From Leclercia sp. LSNIH1 (GTDB lineage Bacteria > Pseudomonadota > Gammaproteobacteria > Enterobacterales > Enterobacteriaceae): a stretch of DNA of 64,000 nt. The position numbers were made by a program, and so were the translations under genes. The notes beneath the pieces are model-generated. The model was not told the origin of the DNA, ran no database searches, and saw only the letters and a program-made list of their open reading frames with translations. The stretch lies in the NCBI RefSeq assembly GCF_002902985.1, contig NZ_CP026167.1, forward strand, positions 124,001-188,000. Direction: 5' to 3'. Below, one piece after another: positions 18,565 through 28,646 of the stretch. The first letter of the stretch is position 1. Each line of letters opens with the position of its first letter.

Positions 18565-19392
18565 ATGGCAAACCAAACCGTAATCAAGCTTCAGGATGGC
18601 AACGTAATGCCCCAGTTGGGGCTCGGCGTATGGAAAGCCGGTAACGACGAGGTCGTCTCCGCCATTCATAAAGCACTGGAAGTCGGCTATCGCTCCATTG
18701 ATACCGCTGCCGCCTACAAAAATGAGGAGGGCGTCGGCAAGGCCCTTGCCAGCGCTGGCGTACCCCGCGATGAGCTGTTCATTACGACCAAGCTGTGGAA
18801 CGACGACCAGAAGCGTCCGGCAGAAGCCCTCCAGGAGAGCCTGGACAAGCTGCAGCTCGATTTTGTCGATCTCTATCTGATGCACTGGCCGGTTCCGGCT
18901 ATCGACCATTACGTCGAGGCCTGGAAAGGGATGATTGAGCTGCAAAAAGCCGGACTGATAAAAAGCATCGGGGTCTGTAACTTCCAGGTTCACCATCTGC
19001 AGCGCCTGATCGATGAGACGGGCGTCGCCCCGGTGATCAACCAGATTGAGCTGCACCCGCTGATGCAGCAGCGCCAGCTTCATTCATGGAATGCGACCCA
19101 CAAAATTCAGACCGAATCCTGGAGCCCGCTGGCTCAGGGCGGCGAAGGGGTCTTCGATCAGAAAATTATCCGCGATCTGGCCGATAAGTATGGCAAAACC
19201 CCGGCACAGATTGTTATTCGCTGGCATCTGGACTGCGGTCTGGTGGTGATCCCGAAATCGGTCACCCCGTCGCGCATCGCTGAGAACTTCAACGTGTGGG
19301 ATTTCCGCCTGGATAAAGATGAACTGGGTGAAATTGCGAAGCTGGATAAAGGCAAGCGTTTAGGCCCGGATCCGGACCAGTTTGGCGGTTAG
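18565..19392 (+). CDS. dkgA: DkgA (YqhE), 2,5-diketo-D-gluconate reductase A / methylglyoxal reductase
   Basis: A 275-residue aldo-keto reductase with tetrad Asp46, Tyr51, Lys76 and His107 (LMHWPVP) and the AKR signature IGVCNF. It reduces methylglyoxal, beta-keto esters and 2,5-diketogluconate with NADPH. The start at 18565 has AAGGAGG just upstream; the frame extends to 18544 but that codon lacks a site. It probably shares YqhC activation with yqhD. Confidence 0.96.
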   Translation: MANQTVIKLQDGNVMPQLGLGVWKAGNDEVVSAIHKALEVGYRSIDTAAAYKNEEGVGKALASAGVPRDELFITTKLWNDDQKRPAEALQESLDKLQLDFVDLYLMHWPVPAIDHYVEAWKGMIELQKAGLIKSIGVCNFQVHHLQRLIDETGVAPVINQIELHPLMQQRQLHSWNATHKIQTESWSPLAQGGEGVFDQKIIRDLADKYGKTPAQIVIRWHLDCGLVVIPKSVTPSRIAENFNVWDFRLDKDELGEIAKLDKGKRLGPDPDQFGG

Positions 19393-19398
19393 TAAAAA

Positions 19399-19477
19399 GC
19401 CGGGTGGCGGCTTCGCCTTACCCGGCCTACGTTCAGACTTGTAGGCCCGGTAAGCGCAGCGCCACCGGGCTTTTTTA
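19399..19477. repeat. REP pair with terminator after dkgA
   Basis: Inverted REP units at 19399-19430 (GCCGGGTGGCGGCTTCGCC...) and 19441-19470 (GTAGGCCCGGTAAGCGC...). The second stem is followed by TTTTTT and can end dkgA transcription. It lies between convergent dkgA and ygiQ. Confidence 0.88.
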
Positions 19478-19482
19478 CAGGC

Positions 19483-21657
19483 TTAACCGGCCTTACGTTT
19501 TACACTCTTCTTCGTGCTCGCCCCACCGTTCGAACGCTGATGCACAATTGGCGTGTGCTTGGTCAGGGCCGGACGTGTATTGCGGTTCTGGCGGCGCGCT
19601 TCGCGCATCTCTTCAACCGTTGGCGCAGGTACCAGACAGTCGCGGCGTGAGCCAATCAGGTGCTTTTTGCCCATCTCTTCCAGCGCCTGGCGGATCAGCG
19701 GCCAGTTTTTCGGATCGTGATAACGCAGCAGGGCTTTATGCAGGCGACGCTGTTTGTCCCCCTTCGGCACCACCACATCCTCACTCTTATAGCCAATCTT
19801 ACTCAGCGGGTTCTTGCCGGTGTAATACATGGTGGTTGAGTTCGCCAGCGGCGACGGATAGAAGTTCTGCACCTGATCCAGACGGAAGCGACGCTGCTTC
19901 AGCCACAGGGCCAGGTTCACCATGTCTTCGTCACGCGTGCCCGGGTGCGCGGAGATAAAGTACGGGATCAGGTACTGCTCTTTCCCGGCCTGCTTCGAAT
20001 AGGTATCGAACAGCTCTTTAAAGCGATCGTAGCTCCCCATCCCCGGCTTCATCATCTTCGATAATGGCCCCTCTTCGGTATGCTCCGGGGCGATCTTCAG
20101 GTAGCCGCCCACATGGTGGGTCGCCAGCTCTTTGATGTAGCGCGGATCTTCCACGGCGATGTCATAACGCACCCCGGAAGCGATGAGGATCTTCTTGATG
20201 CCCTTCAGATCGCGGGCACGACGGTACAGGTTGATCGTCGGCTCATGGTTGGTGTCCATATGTTCGCAAATGCTCGGATAGACACAGGAGAGACGACGGC
20301 AGGTCTGCTCCGCGCGCGGCGACTTACAGCGCAGCATGTACATGTTGGCGGTTGGGCCACCCAGATCGGAGATGACGCCGGTAAAGCCCGGCACCGTGTC
20401 GCGAATGGCTTCGATCTCGTTGACGATAGAGTCTTCAGAGCGGCTCTGAATAATGCGCCCTTCATGCTCGGTGATCGAACAGAAAGAGCAGCCCCCGAAG
20501 CAGCCACGCATGATGTTGATCGAGAAGCGGATCATCTCATACGCCGGGATACGGCTGTTGCCGTATGACGGGTGCGGCACGCGCTTGTACGGCAGCGCAA
20601 ATACGCTGTCCATCTCTTCGGTAGAGAGCGGGATCGCCGGCGGGTTTACCCAGATGTAGCGCTCACCGTGCTTTTGCATCAGCGCACGGGCACAGCCCGG
20701 GTTGGTTTCGTGGTGCAGAATACGGGACGCATGCGCGTAGAGCACCTTGTCGCTTTTTACCTTCTCAAAGGATGGCAGCAGCACGTAGGTCTTTTCCCAC
20801 GGCTTCGGACGCGGCGGCTGCACCACGATGGCTTTTGCTTCGGCTTTCTTCGGCGCAACCGGCTTATTATCCGCACACGGCAGATCTTCGCCGTATGGAT
20901 GCGGGATCGGATCGATTTTGCCCGGCATATCGATGATACGGGAATCCACCCCTTTCCAGCCCGGCAGCGCCTCTTTCACCATGATGGCGGTGTTACGCAC
21001 GTCGCGGATGTCGCCCACTGGTTCGCCCTGCGCCAGACGATGCGCCACTTCCACCAGCGGACGCTCGCCGTTGCCGAAGATCAGCATGTCGGCTTTGGAG
21101 TCCACCAGCACCGAACGGCGCACGGTATCAGACCAGTAGTCGTAGTGCGCGGTACGGCGCAGGCTCGCTTCGATACCCCCCAGGATAACCGGTACATCTT
21201 TCCAGGCCTCTTTGCAGCGCTGGGTGTAGACGAGGGTTGCGCGATCCGGACGCTTGCCCGCCACGTTATCCGCGGTGTAGGCGTCGTCGTGACGCAGCTT
21301 GCGGTCGGCGGTGTAGCGGTTGATCATCGAGTCCATGTTGCCCGCGGTAACGCCGAAGAAGAGGTTAGGCTTACCGAGGCGCATAAAATCATCTTTGCTG
21401 TTCCAGTCAGGCTGGGCAATGATCCCGACGCGGAAGCCCTGGGCTTCGAGCATGCGACCGCAGATCGCCATACCAAAGCTCGGATGATCGACGTAAGCGT
21501 CACCCGTCACCAGGATAATGTCGCAGCTGTCCCAGCCAAGTTGGTCCATCTCTTCACGAGACATCGGCAGGAAAGGCGCCGGTCCAAAGCAGGCCGCCCA
21601 GTACTGCGGCCAGGAGAAGAGGTCACGATCCGGCTGGATCAGGGAAATTGCGCTCAT
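19483..21657 (-). CDS. ygiQ: YgiQ, radical SAM protein
   Basis: A 724-residue protein of the YgiQ family: an N-terminal B12-binding-like domain (UPF0313, about 1-290), a radical-SAM core with the CxxxCxxC cluster motif in [12 protein letters not shown] (about 382-393) and a basic C-terminal tail ([10 protein letters not shown]...KKSVKRKAG). The reaction is unknown. Slightly shorter than the E. coli protein. yqhG and yqhH, which separate it from dkgA in E. coli, are absent. Confidence 0.95.
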   Translation of the reverse strand: MSAISLIQPDRDLFSWPQYWAACFGPAPFLPMSREEMDQLGWDSCDIILVTGDAYVDHPSFGMAICGRMLEAQGFRVGIIAQPDWNSKDDFMRLGKPNLFFGVTAGNMDSMINRYTADRKLRHDDAYTADNVAGKRPDRATLVYTQRCKEAWKDVPVILGGIEASLRRTAHYDYWSDTVRRSVLVDSKADMLIFGNGERPLVEVAHRLAQGEPVGDIRDVRNTAIMVKEALPGWKGVDSRIIDMPGKIDPIPHPYGEDLPCADNKPVAPKKAEAKAIVVQPPRPKPWEKTYVLLPSFEKVKSDKVLYAHASRILHHETNPGCARALMQKHGERYIWVNPPAIPLSTEEMDSVFALPYKRVPHPSYGNSRIPAYEMIRFSINIMRGCFGGCSFCSITEHEGRIIQSRSEDSIVNEIEAIRDTVPGFTGVISDLGGPTANMYMLRCKSPRAEQTCRRLSCVYPSICEHMDTNHEPTINLYRRARDLKGIKKILIASGVRYDIAVEDPRYIKELATHHVGGYLKIAPEHTEEGPLSKMMKPGMGSYDRFKELFDTYSKQAGKEQYLIPYFISAHPGTRDEDMVNLALWLKQRRFRLDQVQNFYPSPLANSTTMYYTGKNPLSKIGYKSEDVVVPKGDKQRRLHKALLRYHDPKNWPLIRQALEEMGKKHLIGSRRDCLVPAPTVEEMREARRQNRNTRPALTKHTPIVHQRSNGGASTKKSVKRKAG

Positions 21658-21862
21658 AATGCTTCCGAAGAAAAAATAATCAAAGGGCGGCGATTATACG
21701 CTGTTCTTCTGCAATAAATGAAGTGGGGAACGCGCCAAAATGGCGCCAGGTTAACGAAACTTCCACAAGCGCTGTAAACAACCTGCTAGAATGCCGCGCG
21801 CTGACGAATAACCGCTTTACTACGCAGGATTTTTAGCCCGTTTTTGCTCAGCAAAAACGGCC

Positions 21863-23356
21863 ATGACGGGGAATGACACTTTGCGAGGCAGCCACTCTTC
21901 TCAGGTTTCCCAGCTACAGGTTGTGATGCATCTGTGCGGGTTTTTGGTGTTGCTTTATAGCTTCTCGATGCTGCCGCCGATGGCCATCGCGCTGGCAAAT
22001 AAAGAGCGCAGCTATATCGCCTTTTTGAGCACCTTCGTGACCTTTTTTACCCTCGGTGGCGGCACCTGGCTGATGACCAAACATGCCGGGATCCAGCTGC
22101 GCACCCGCGACGGGTTTGTGATTATCGTACTGTTCTGGTTCCTCTTTTCGCTGATTAGCGCCATGCCGCTGTGGATGGATGACGCGCAGAAACTCTCGCT
22201 GGCGGATGCGCTTTTTGAAGGGGTATCGGGGATCACCACCACCGGGGCTACGGTGATTGGCGACGTCAGCGCCCTGCCAAAATCGTATCTCTACTATCGC
22301 GCGCAGCTCAATTTTATCGGCGGCCTTGGGGTCATCGTGCTGGCGGTGGCGGTGCTGCCGTTTCTCGGCATTGGCGGCATGAAGCTTTATCAGTCTGAAA
22401 TGCCAGGACCGTTTAAAGAGGAGCGCCTCACTCCCCGGCTGGCGGATACCTCACGCACTCTCTGGCTCACCTATCTGCTGCTGGGGCTAACCTGCACGCT
22501 GGCCTACTGGCTTGCGGGGATGTCGTTCTTCGACGCGCTGTGCCACGGGCTCTCAACCGTCTCCCTCGGCGGCTTCTCCACCCGTTCGGAGAGTATCGGT
22601 TTTTACGACAGCCATGCCGTGGAGCTGGTCGCCGGGCTGTTCTCCCTGCTCTCCGCTTTCAACTTTACCCTCTGGTATGTGGCCATTACCCGCCGCACGC
22701 TGAAGCCGTTTCGCCGTAACCAGGAGCTAAAGTTCTTTCTGATTGCCGCGGCCATCATCATTTTGATCACCGCCTGGCAGGTATGGCATGCAGGGATGTA
22801 CAACATCCCTGACAGTCTGGTGCATGCCTTTTTTCTTGCCAGCTCGATGATGACCGATAATGGCCTGTCGACCGGGGACTATGCCCAGTGGCCCGCGCAC
22901 ACCATCTTTTTACTGTTACTGGCCAGCTTCTTCGGCGGCTGTATCGGCTCCACCTGCGGCGGGATCAAGGCGCTGCGTTTTCTGATCATGTTCAAACAGT
23001 GCCGCCAGGAGCTGCACCAGCTTGGCCATCCACGCGCCCTTTTGCCGGTGCGCATCGGTAAAAGCGTGGTCAACGAGCGCGTACTGCGTTCGGTCTGGAG
23101 CTTCTTCTTTCTCTACGTCCTGTTTACCGCCTTTTTTATCTGGGCGCTGAATCTGATGGGGTACGATCTGTTCACCTCCTTCGCCACGGTCGCCGCCTGC
23201 ATCAACAATATGGGGCTAGGATTCGGTGAAACTGCGTCAACGTTCGGTACGCTGACGGAAGGGGCAAAATACCTGATGTGCGTGGCGATGATTCTGGGGC
23301 GTCTGGAGATCTATCCGATACTGATCCTCTGCTCGCGCTTCTTCTGGCGGGCCTAG
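21863..23356 (+). CDS. trkG: TrkG-type potassium uptake channel subunit
   Basis: A 497-residue polytopic membrane protein of the TrkH/TrkG/KtrB family. Four pore loops carry the filter glycines: GITTTGATV, STVSLGGFST, MMTDNGLSTGD and ACINNMGLGFG. Across its length it looks closer to E. coli TrkG (Rac prophage) than to TrkH, for example LNFIGGLGVIVLAVAVLP, YQSEMPGPFKEE and CIGSTCGGIK. It needs TrkA, encoded elsewhere. No phage gene flanks it; it sits between conserved ygiQ and ftsP. The start region has a weak ribosome site and the first ~12 residues are not shared with TrkG. Confidence 0.9.
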   Translation: MTGNDTLRGSHSSQVSQLQVVMHLCGFLVLLYSFSMLPPMAIALANKERSYIAFLSTFVTFFTLGGGTWLMTKHAGIQLRTRDGFVIIVLFWFLFSLISAMPLWMDDAQKLSLADALFEGVSGITTTGATVIGDVSALPKSYLYYRAQLNFIGGLGVIVLAVAVLPFLGIGGMKLYQSEMPGPFKEERLTPRLADTSRTLWLTYLLLGLTCTLAYWLAGMSFFDALCHGLSTVSLGGFSTRSESIGFYDSHAVELVAGLFSLLSAFNFTLWYVAITRRTLKPFRRNQELKFFLIAAAIIILITAWQVWHAGMYNIPDSLVHAFFLASSMMTDNGLSTGDYAQWPAHTIFLLLLASFFGGCIGSTCGGIKALRFLIMFKQCRQELHQLGHPRALLPVRIGKSVVNERVLRSVWSFFFLYVLFTAFFIWALNLMGYDLFTSFATVAACINNMGLGFGETASTFGTLTEGAKYLMCVAMILGRLEIYPILILCSRFFWRA

Positions 23357-23364
23357 AAACAACA

Positions 23365-23387
23365 CGCCCGGCAGAGGATGCCGGGCG
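23365..23387. terminator. Hairpin between convergent trkG and ftsP
   Basis: A 9-bp perfect stem, CGCCCGGCA (23365-23373) with TGCCGGGCG (23379-23387). There is no T-tract on either side, so termination is uncertain. Confidence 0.5.
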
Positions 23388-23395
23388 GGAGAGAA

Positions 23396-24808
23396 TTACG
23401 GGGCCGGATTCACCAGCAGCTGCCCCACCGAGCCGCGATCCGCCATCTCCAGTGTCTGGCTGTGGAACAGGAACGGGAAGTGCGGCCAGGAAGGCTGCCC
23501 GTAATAGACCAGCAGTTCCACCTGCCCGTCGACCCAGACGGTATCCTTCCAGCCTCTGTCTTCCGGGAACGGCATGGCGCCGTTGACGTTGCGGATAAGG
23601 AAACTCACCCCTTCGATATGGAACGACTGCGGCCTGTCGGCGCGCACCGTCCAGCGCTCCCAGGAGCCCTGCTGGGCGGTGATATCGATGCGGTTCACAT
23701 CCCACAGCTGGCCGTTAATGCCCGGATCGTCGCCAAGGCTGATATCCCGGCTGCGCACCGGCGTACCGCTCAGGATCTCCTCCGACAGCAGGCGCATCGG
23801 CAGGGTATCGGTCACCAGCGGCAGCAGGCCGGTTGGACGCAGGGTTAACACCAGCGTCGAAACCAGAATGCTCGACGGCTCAAAGAAACCGCGCAGACGA
23901 TCAACAATGCCCGCCGCCTCGCCACAGGTGATCGACACCTCTTCGCCGTTGGTCATATCCACCAGGATTTCGCGTCGCTCGCCCGGCGCCAGCGCCAGCT
24001 GTTTAACCGACACCGGAGCCGGTAAAAAGCCCTGATCCCCGGCAATGACGTGCAGCGCGCGGCCATCGCTCATCTGCAGTTGATAGCGACGCGAGTTGGA
24101 GGCATTCAGCAGACGCAGGCGTACCCAGCCGCGTGACACCTCGACATAGGGGCTTTGCGCGCCGTTGACCAGCAGCGTATCACCCACAAAACCGCCGCTG
24201 CCCGGCTCGCTGTACTCCGGCGTACCGAAATTATCCAGCCGCTTGTCCTGAATGATGAGCGGGAAGTCATCCACCCCGTAGTGGTTCGGGATCGGCAGGG
24301 ATTTACTGACCTCATCCTCTATCAGCCACATCCCGGCCAGACCGTTGTAGACCTGCTGCGCGGTGCGGTTTGGGGTGTTGGCGTGATACCAGAGGGTCGC
24401 GGCGCGCTGGCGGACCGGCAGAACCGGTGCCCAGTCGGCGCTTGCGGACATCATGCGCGGCGCACCGCCCAGCAGCGGGCCCGGCACCTGCATCCCGCTG
24501 ATGGTCATGGCGACATTCTCCGCCAGGCGGTTGCTGTAGATCAGTTTGACGTCATCGCCGCTCCAGACGCGCACCGTCGGGCCGAGGTAGCGTCCGTTGA
24601 TGCCCCAGACCGAAGCCCGGGTACCCTGAGTGAACGACCAGTGGGCGCGCTGTAGCGTCAGAAACAGCGGCTGCCCGCGGCGGGATTCCAGTAACGGCGG
24701 AATGGGCAGCGGCTGCTGCTGCCCGGCGGCGTTTGCCCTCAGCGGAACCGCGCCTGCACAAAGGGCGATCCCCGATGCCTGAATAAACTGACGGCGACTG
24801 AGTGACAT
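23396..24808 (-). CDS. ftsP: FtsP (SufI), periplasmic cell-division protein
   Basis: A 470-residue multicopper-oxidase-fold protein. A twin-arginine signal (SRRQFIQ at 4-10, cleavage near ANA at 25-27) sends it folded through Tat. Three cupredoxin domains follow, but the copper-ligand histidine motifs are not conserved, as in E. coli SufI, which binds no copper and stabilises the divisome under stress. It lies 58 bases downstream of plsC in the same direction, so co-transcription is likely. Confidence 0.95.
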   Translation of the reverse strand: MSLSRRQFIQASGIALCAGAVPLRANAAGQQQPLPIPPLLESRRGQPLFLTLQRAHWSFTQGTRASVWGINGRYLGPTVRVWSGDDVKLIYSNRLAENVAMTISGMQVPGPLLGGAPRMMSASADWAPVLPVRQRAATLWYHANTPNRTAQQVYNGLAGMWLIEDEVSKSLPIPNHYGVDDFPLIIQDKRLDNFGTPEYSEPGSGGFVGDTLLVNGAQSPYVEVSRGWVRLRLLNASNSRRYQLQMSDGRALHVIAGDQGFLPAPVSVKQLALAPGERREILVDMTNGEEVSITCGEAAGIVDRLRGFFEPSSILVSTLVLTLRPTGLLPLVTDTLPMRLLSEEILSGTPVRSRDISLGDDPGINGQLWDVNRIDITAQQGSWERWTVRADRPQSFHIEGVSFLIRNVNGAMPFPEDRGWKDTVWVDGQVELLVYYGQPSWPHFPFLFHSQTLEMADRGSVGQLLVNPAP

Positions 24809-24866
24809 AATGGCTCCATCTATAAACGCACTAACACACGGGAATTCGTTTTCCCTTTAAACCGGC

Positions 24867-25604
24867 TTAAACCTTGCCAGCAGCTTCTCGCTCTGCGACT
24901 TCTTTATCGAGCTCAGCGATTTTATTCAGCATTAATTCGCGGCAATGTGCCGCCAGCTCGCGTACCTGGTCTTTGCCATATTTACTGACATCGACCGGCG
25001 GCAGCATTTCTACGATGACCAGACCGTTACGCAGACGATTCAGGTTTATCTTATTCGATGTGTTGGAAACACACACTGGAATAATCGGTACGCCTGCCGC
25101 AATTGCGGCATGAAATGCGCCAGTTTTGAACGGCAGCAGGCCACGACCCCGGCTGCGGGTCCCTTCCGGGAACATCCAGATAGAGATCTTGCGCTTTTTG
25201 AAGTGGTTCACCACCTCGGCAATCGTGCCGTGCGCTTTGGCCCGGTTGTTGCGGTCAATCAGCAGGTTGCCGGTGAGCCAGTAGAGCTGGCCGAAGAACG
25301 GGATCCACAGCAGGCTTTTCTTGCCCACGGTGACGGTTGGCGGCTGCACGATTTTCGCTGCGGTCACCATATCGTAGTTATTCTGGTGGTTACCGATATA
25401 GATAGCATTACCAAATTTCTCTGCCCCTTCCGGCAGACGCGTTTCCACCTTCAGGCCAAACAGCGGCGCCAGACGGGCAAACATGTGGCCAAAGGTGGCA
25501 ACGTGTTTTGGATTACGCGGGCTGAACAGGCAGTAAACAGAGCCGAAGATACAGACCAGAATGCAGTAGATAACGGCAAGAATGGTTCGAACAATTAATA
25601 GCAT
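24867..25604 (-). CDS. plsC: PlsC, 1-acyl-sn-glycerol-3-phosphate acyltransferase
   Basis: A 245-residue inner-membrane acyltransferase making phosphatidic acid from lysophosphatidic acid. The catalytic HX4D is His73/Asp78 (NHQNNYD) and the acceptor motif FPEGTRSRG is near residue 145. A hydrophobic N-terminal helix (about 3-26) anchors it. The start at 25604 has GAGGT upstream and gives the E. coli length; the frame is open to 25691 without homology. Confidence 0.97.
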   Translation of the reverse strand: MLLIVRTILAVIYCILVCIFGSVYCLFSPRNPKHVATFGHMFARLAPLFGLKVETRLPEGAEKFGNAIYIGNHQNNYDMVTAAKIVQPPTVTVGKKSLLWIPFFGQLYWLTGNLLIDRNNRAKAHGTIAEVVNHFKKRKISIWMFPEGTRSRGRGLLPFKTGAFHAAIAAGVPIIPVCVSNTSNKINLNRLRNGLVIVEMLPPVDVSKYGKDQVRELAAHCRELMLNKIAELDKEVAEREAAGKV

Positions 25605-25694
25605 AGCGACCTCAAAAACCCCTGACAGTTGGCGATTATACTGCAACTGTGAGCGGGTAACTCCTTTGTTTCTATAACGGATGTTTTTCACGAG

Positions 25695-25717
25695 TCCCCC
25701 TCCTGAGCGGAGGGGGA
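25695..25717 (-). terminator. Hairpin after parC
   Basis: A 9-bp stem, TCCCCCTCC (25695-25703) with GGAGGGGGA (25709-25717), 10 bases past the parC stop. The downstream T-tract is poor. Confidence 0.45.
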
Positions 25718-25726
25718 GGTGCTCTG

Positions 25727-27985
25727 TTACGCTTCGTTGTCGCCCGATGTCGCGCGGTGTGGAGAGTCGATCTCTACACGGTCAATGCGCTGCAAGCCAC
25801 GCATCAGCGATCCTTTGCGTCCACGTTCGCCCACCACTTTCTGCAGCTCTTCCGGGCGCAGCTTGATTTTGCGTTTACCCACATGGATGGTCAACGTGCT
25901 CTGCGGCGGCAGAATAAAGAGGTGCGCCAGGCTGTCTTCCCCTTTTGCCGCATCCGCCGCAGCGATGTTGATGATCTTGTTGCCTTTGCCTTTCGACAGC
26001 TGCGGCAGATCGCTGAGCGGGAACATCAGCATGCGGCCCGCGGCGGAGATCGCCAGCAGCATGTCGTTCTCGTCTTCAATCACCAGCGGGGCCATGACCC
26101 GGGCGTTATCCGGCAGGCTAATCAACGCTTTGCCCGCACGGTTGCGCGAGATCAGATCGTTAAAGGTACAGATGAAGCCGTAACCCGCATCGGAGGCCAT
26201 CAGCAGTTTCTGCTCATCACCTTCCATCAGCATATGCTCGACGGTCGCCCCTGGCGGCAGCGTCAGCTTGCCGGTGAGCGGCTCGCCCTGCCCGCGCGCT
26301 GACGGCAGCGTAATCGGGTCGATGGCGTAGCTACGCCCGGTGGTGTCGATAAAGGCCACCGGCTGGTTGCTCTTGCCCTTCACGGCGGCTTTGAAGCTGT
26401 CGCCCGCTTTGTAACTCAGACCCGGCGCGTCGATATCATGACCTTTGGCGCTACGCACCCAGCCGCTTTGTGACAGCACAATGGTCACCGGCTCGGACGG
26501 CTGCATGTCATGCTCGCTCATCGCTTTCGCTTCTTCACGCTCGTGCAGCGGAGAGCGACGCTCATCGCCGAAGGCATCGGCGTCAGCCTGCAGCTCTTTC
26601 TTCAGCAGGTTGTTCATCTTGCGTTCGGAGGCGAGGATCGCCTGCAGCTGATCGCGCTCTTTTTCCAGCTCATTCTGCTCACCGCGAATTTTCATCTCTT
26701 CCAGCTTCGCGAGATGGCGCAGTTTCAGCTCGAGGATCGCTTCCGCCTGGGTTTCGCTGATGCCAAAGCGCGACATCAGGGCTGGCTTCGGCTCATCCTC
26801 GGTACGGATGATCTCAATCACTTCGTCGATGTTGAGGAACGCCACCAGCAAACCTTCGAGGATATGCAGGCGCTTAAGCACTTTCTCCAGACGGTGATTC
26901 AGACGACGGCGCACCGTATCGCGGCGGAACGTCAGCCATTCGGTGAGGATCTCCAGCAGGTTTTTCACCGCCGGACGGCCATCCAGCCCGATCATGTTCA
27001 GGTTGATACGGTAGCTTTTTTCCAGATCGGTGGTGGCGAACAGGTGATTCATCACCGGCTCCATATCCACACGGTTGGAACGCGGCACGATCACCAGACG
27101 GGTCGGGTTTTCGTGGTCGGATTCATCGCGCAGATCGTCCACCATCGGCAGCTTTTTATTGCGCATCTGGGCGGCGATCTGCTCCAGCACCTTCGCGCCC
27201 GAGACCTGGTGCGGCAGCGCGGTAATCACCACCGCGCCATCCTCTTTGGTCCACACCGCGCGCATACGCACCGAGCCGCGACCGTTCTGGTAGATTTTGC
27301 GGATTTCCGCGCGGGAGGTGATGATCTCCGCTTCGGTCGGGAAGTCCGGCCCCTGCACGATATCCAGCAGATCGTCCAGCGTGGTCTTCGGCTGTTCAAT
27401 CAGGGTAATGGCCGCTTTCGCCACTTCACGCAGGTTGTGCGGCGGGATATCCGTCGCCATCCCGACGGCAATACCGGTGGTGCCGTTCAGCAGAATGTTC
27501 GGCAGACGCGCAGGCAGCATTTTCGGCTCCTGCAGCGTACCGTCGAAGTTGGGTACCCACTCCACGGTGCCCTGGCCCAGCTCGCTGAGCAGCAGTTCGG
27601 CATATTTTGAGAGACGGGATTCGGTATAACGCATCGCCGCGAACGACTTCGGATCGTCCGGCGCACCCCAGTTCCCTTGGCCGTCGACCAGCGGATAGCG
27701 GTAGGAGAACGGCTGGGCCATCAACACCATCGCTTCATAACAGGCGCTGTCGCCGTGCGGATGGTATTTACCCAGCACGTCACCCACGGTACGGGCGGAT
27801 TTTTTAAACTTGGCGCTGGCATTCAGTCCCAGCTCAGACATCGCATAAACGATGCGGCGCTGAACGGGTTTCAGGCCATCTCCGATAAACGGCAACGCCC
27901 TGTCCATGATGACGTACATGGAGTAGTTCAGGTAGGCGTTTTCCGTGAATTCATGTAGCGCGAGGCGCTCTGCCATATCGCTCAT
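25727..27985 (-). CDS. parC: ParC, topoisomerase IV subunit A
   Basis: A 752-residue type IIA topoisomerase subunit, same length as E. coli ParC. The winged-helix/tower breakage-reunion domain holds catalytic Tyr120 (AMRYTESRL), and the C-terminal beta-pinwheel (about 490-740) handles DNA geometry. It decatenates daughter chromosomes with ParE (encoded at 46962). The quinolone-resistance positions are wild type: Ser80 and Glu84 (HGDSACYE). Confidence 0.98.
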   Translation of the reverse strand: MSDMAERLALHEFTENAYLNYSMYVIMDRALPFIGDGLKPVQRRIVYAMSELGLNASAKFKKSARTVGDVLGKYHPHGDSACYEAMVLMAQPFSYRYPLVDGQGNWGAPDDPKSFAAMRYTESRLSKYAELLLSELGQGTVEWVPNFDGTLQEPKMLPARLPNILLNGTTGIAVGMATDIPPHNLREVAKAAITLIEQPKTTLDDLLDIVQGPDFPTEAEIITSRAEIRKIYQNGRGSVRMRAVWTKEDGAVVITALPHQVSGAKVLEQIAAQMRNKKLPMVDDLRDESDHENPTRLVIVPRSNRVDMEPVMNHLFATTDLEKSYRINLNMIGLDGRPAVKNLLEILTEWLTFRRDTVRRRLNHRLEKVLKRLHILEGLLVAFLNIDEVIEIIRTEDEPKPALMSRFGISETQAEAILELKLRHLAKLEEMKIRGEQNELEKERDQLQAILASERKMNNLLKKELQADADAFGDERRSPLHEREEAKAMSEHDMQPSEPVTIVLSQSGWVRSAKGHDIDAPGLSYKAGDSFKAAVKGKSNQPVAFIDTTGRSYAIDPITLPSARGQGEPLTGKLTLPPGATVEHMLMEGDEQKLLMASDAGYGFICTFNDLISRNRAGKALISLPDNARVMAPLVIEDENDMLLAISAAGRMLMFPLSDLPQLSKGKGNKIINIAAADAAKGEDSLAHLFILPPQSTLTIHVGKRKIKLRPEELQKVVGERGRKGSLMRGLQRIDRVEIDSPHRATSGDNEA

Positions 27986-28070
27986 TAAATGGGATTCCTC
28001 AACTCAGAAACCAGTTGGTTTCAGGCAATATTGCCGCAGATACTACCTTATCTGGCGAGTCGAGTCACAA

Positions 28071-28099
28071 AGAAAAAGGGGCCGGAATAGCGGCCCCTT
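28071..28099 (-). terminator. Intrinsic terminator of ygiW
   Basis: A 9-bp stem (28076-28084 with 28091-28099); read on the minus strand it runs into TTTTTCT. Confidence 0.85.
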
Positions 28100-28105
28100 G
28101 ATGGG

Positions 28106-28507
28106 TTATTTATTCAGCTTGATAACCTGTTTCACGTCGATTTCGAAATCGTTCCACTCTTTATCGACCTTGCCCTGCAGCTCAACCTTATCCTGCGGCG
28201 TAATGGTCTGGCCGTTCCAGTGTTTATTGTCGATCTCCACCGTTACCGTGCCGCTCTCATCACGGAAGGTATAACGGTCGTCAGAGAGGCGCTCGGTAAT
28301 CGTCCCGCGCAGTTTCACCCAGCTGTCATCCTTCATATCCTTGACCTTCTGCGCCGTGGTGAGGTTAGCGTCATTATCGACAAACCCGCCCTGCTGGGTT
28401 TGCGTCTGGGTTGCCGTCGCGGATGGGCCATTAAATCCCCCCTGTGCCGCAAACACCGGCGCGGAGGTGATCATCATGATGGCAGCAATAGCAGCGATTT
28501 TTTTCAT
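28106..28507 (-). CDS. ygiW: YgiW (VisP), periplasmic BOF-fold stress protein
   Basis: A 133-residue protein with a Sec signal peptide (about 1-20, ending VFAA) and an OB-fold (BOF/DUF388) domain (about 50-130, containing [18 protein letters not shown]). In Salmonella VisP binds peptidoglycan and affects LpxO and stress resistance; E. coli YgiW responds to peroxide and cadmium. The start at 28507 has GGGAG upstream. It is divergent from qseBC, sharing a 139-base control region. Confidence 0.93.
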   Translation of the reverse strand: MKKIAAIAAIMMITSAPVFAAQGGFNGPSATATQTQTQQGGFVDNDANLTTAQKVKDMKDDSWVKLRGTITERLSDDRYTFRDESGTVTVEIDNKHWNGQTITPQDKVELQGKVDKEWNDFEIDVKQVIKLNK

Positions 28508-28556
28508 CTTAACTCTCCCTTTAATGTCGTTTCGCAATCCATTAAACAGGGTAAAC

Positions 28557-28573
28557 CTTAACAACTTCTTAAG
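28557..28573 (+). promoter_or_regulatory. PmrA/QseB-type direct-repeat box
   Basis: CTTAAC-N5-CTTAAG matches the YTTAAK-N5-YTTAAK PmrA box at 11 of 12 positions and resembles QseB sites. It lies between divergent ygiW and qseB, 74 bases before the qseB start. Confidence 0.6.
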
Positions 28574-28646
28574 CGGAAAATTTAAATTTTTTTACTGTAC
28601 AGCTGTGCGTAACAGAGGGTTTACTGACGGCATCAGGGAGGGAAAC

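Noticed and set aside
20572..21717. 381-codon open frame antisense to ygiQ
   Set aside because: Fully covered by conserved ygiQ on the other strand; no ribosome site and a shadow-like composition.
21863..23356. Prophage remnant carrying trkG
   Set aside because: Flanking genes are conserved backbone (ygiQ, ftsP); no phage gene or attachment repeat is visible.
26510..27610. 366-codon open frame on the plus strand inside parC
   Set aside because: It is antisense to a full-length conserved parC, and its Arg/His-rich translation resembles no protein; a codon-bias shadow.
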